This document shows positions 4,817 to 5,050 of a stretch of 5,050 bases of DNA, piece by piece. A model generated the notes under the pieces. The model was not told the DNA's origin, ran no database searches, and worked only from the letters and a program-made list of their open reading frames with translations. The first letter of the stretch is position 1; every line of letters begins with the position of its first letter. Origin of the DNA: Nitrospirota bacterium (lineage in GTDB: Bacteria; Nitrospirota; Nitrospiria; Nitrospirales; UBA8639); the NCBI GenBank assembly GCA_029865515.1, contig JAOUGQ010000228.1, positions 1 to 5,050 on the forward strand, given 5' to 3'. The translations under genes were made by a program, and so were the position numbers.

Positions 4817-5050
4817 TTGTTGTCCTCAGCAGACCCTATCCACATTCTTCGGAAAGAGTTCAGAGGCCATCTGGAACAATTCTACGCTTATCTGAATTTG
4901 GCCCCTCCCTACCATAGTATTGAAAAAGCTGTACAAAATTTATCCAATACACTCAGAACCAAACCCGAAGAGTTCCGCGAAGGACTTCTTCAAGATGCCA
5001 CAAAAAAATGGATATTATTTCAGGAAATTTTTTCCACCTCGGGCTTACCC
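4817..5050 (+). CDS. Unrecognised protein, N-terminal part (runs off the right edge)
   Basis: This frame stays open from a TGA at 4802-4804 to the end of the window. From the TTG at 4817 it gives 78 residues that read like a real, mostly helical soluble protein: ADPIHILRKEFRGHLEQFYA, then a LAPPYHSIEKAVQNLS segment, then RTKPEEFREGLLQDATKKW and ILFQEIFSTSGLP. I do not recognise a family. There is no ATG in frame; TTG at 4817 or 4820 is the likeliest start, but neither has a visible ribosome site. A GTG at 4801 lies in another frame that stops at 4915-4917. The start is therefore uncertain: a non-ATG codon, a leaderless message, or a one-base indel in the sequence are all possible. Codon choice resembles its neighbours. 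A candidate promoter lies at 4742-4770. Confidence 0.5.
   Translation, partial: MLSSADPIHILRKEFRGHLEQFYAYLNLAPPYHSIEKAVQNLSNTLRTKPEEFREGLLQDATKKWILFQEIFSTSGLP

Noticed and set aside
1..5050. CRISPR array, tRNA or rRNA genes, insertion sequence ends or att sites
   Set aside because: No regularly spaced repeats, no tRNA cloverleaf or CCA end, no rRNA-like sequence, no transposase frame and no paired terminal repeats were seen.

Overview
The window looks like an ordinary chromosomal segment of a free-living, Gram-negative-type environmental bacterium. By eye the base composition is close to balanced. The tRNA m1A58 methyltransferase, c-di-GMP signalling pair, single-RCK potassium regulator and compact group 2 sigma factor would fit the Nitrospirota or a nearby lineage, but that is an impression from protein wording, not a proof. 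There are no rRNA or tRNA genes, insertion sequences, CRISPR arrays or prophage genes.

Left half (minus strand, about 1-2062): a compact three-gene operon read right to left. It encodes a TrmI-family tRNA (adenine-58-N1) methyltransferase, then a stand-alone CheY-like receiver, then an HD-GYP phosphodiesterase that runs off the left edge. The receiver stop and HD-GYP start overlap as ATGA, so the pair is probably translationally coupled and acts as a two-gene version of an RpfG-type (REC plus HD-GYP) c-di-GMP output module.

Centre (2063-2424): a divergent intergenic region. It holds a near-consensus housekeeping promoter facing right (TTGACA, 17 bp, TATGAT), a weak leftward -10 candidate, and an inverted repeat in the presumed trmI leader. 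The rightward promoter implies a leader of about 215 nt before a KtrA/TrkA-type RCK protein (2425-3114), whose ATG has no visible Shine-Dalgarno sequence.

Right half (plus strand): a 401-bp AT-rich intergenic region (3115-3515) carries the most interesting signal. A sequence with exact GG-N10-GC spacing resembles a sigma-54 (-24/-12) promoter. It is followed at once by a 9+2+9 perfect palindrome over the predicted start point, and preceded by a cluster of TTCAA pentamers and an IHF-like site. It faces a 381-residue group 2 sigma-70-family factor (3516-4661), suggesting a sigma cascade in which RpoN drives an alternative sigma factor. After that gene come a strong hairpin without a T-tract, a weak promoter candidate, and the 5' part of an unrecognised protein that leaves the window on the right and lacks an ATG start.

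Taken together, the window holds signalling and regulatory functions (c-di-GMP turnover, K+ homeostasis, a sigma factor) plus a tRNA modification gene. I see no clearly novel system; the regulatory architecture before the sigma factor deserves the most attention.
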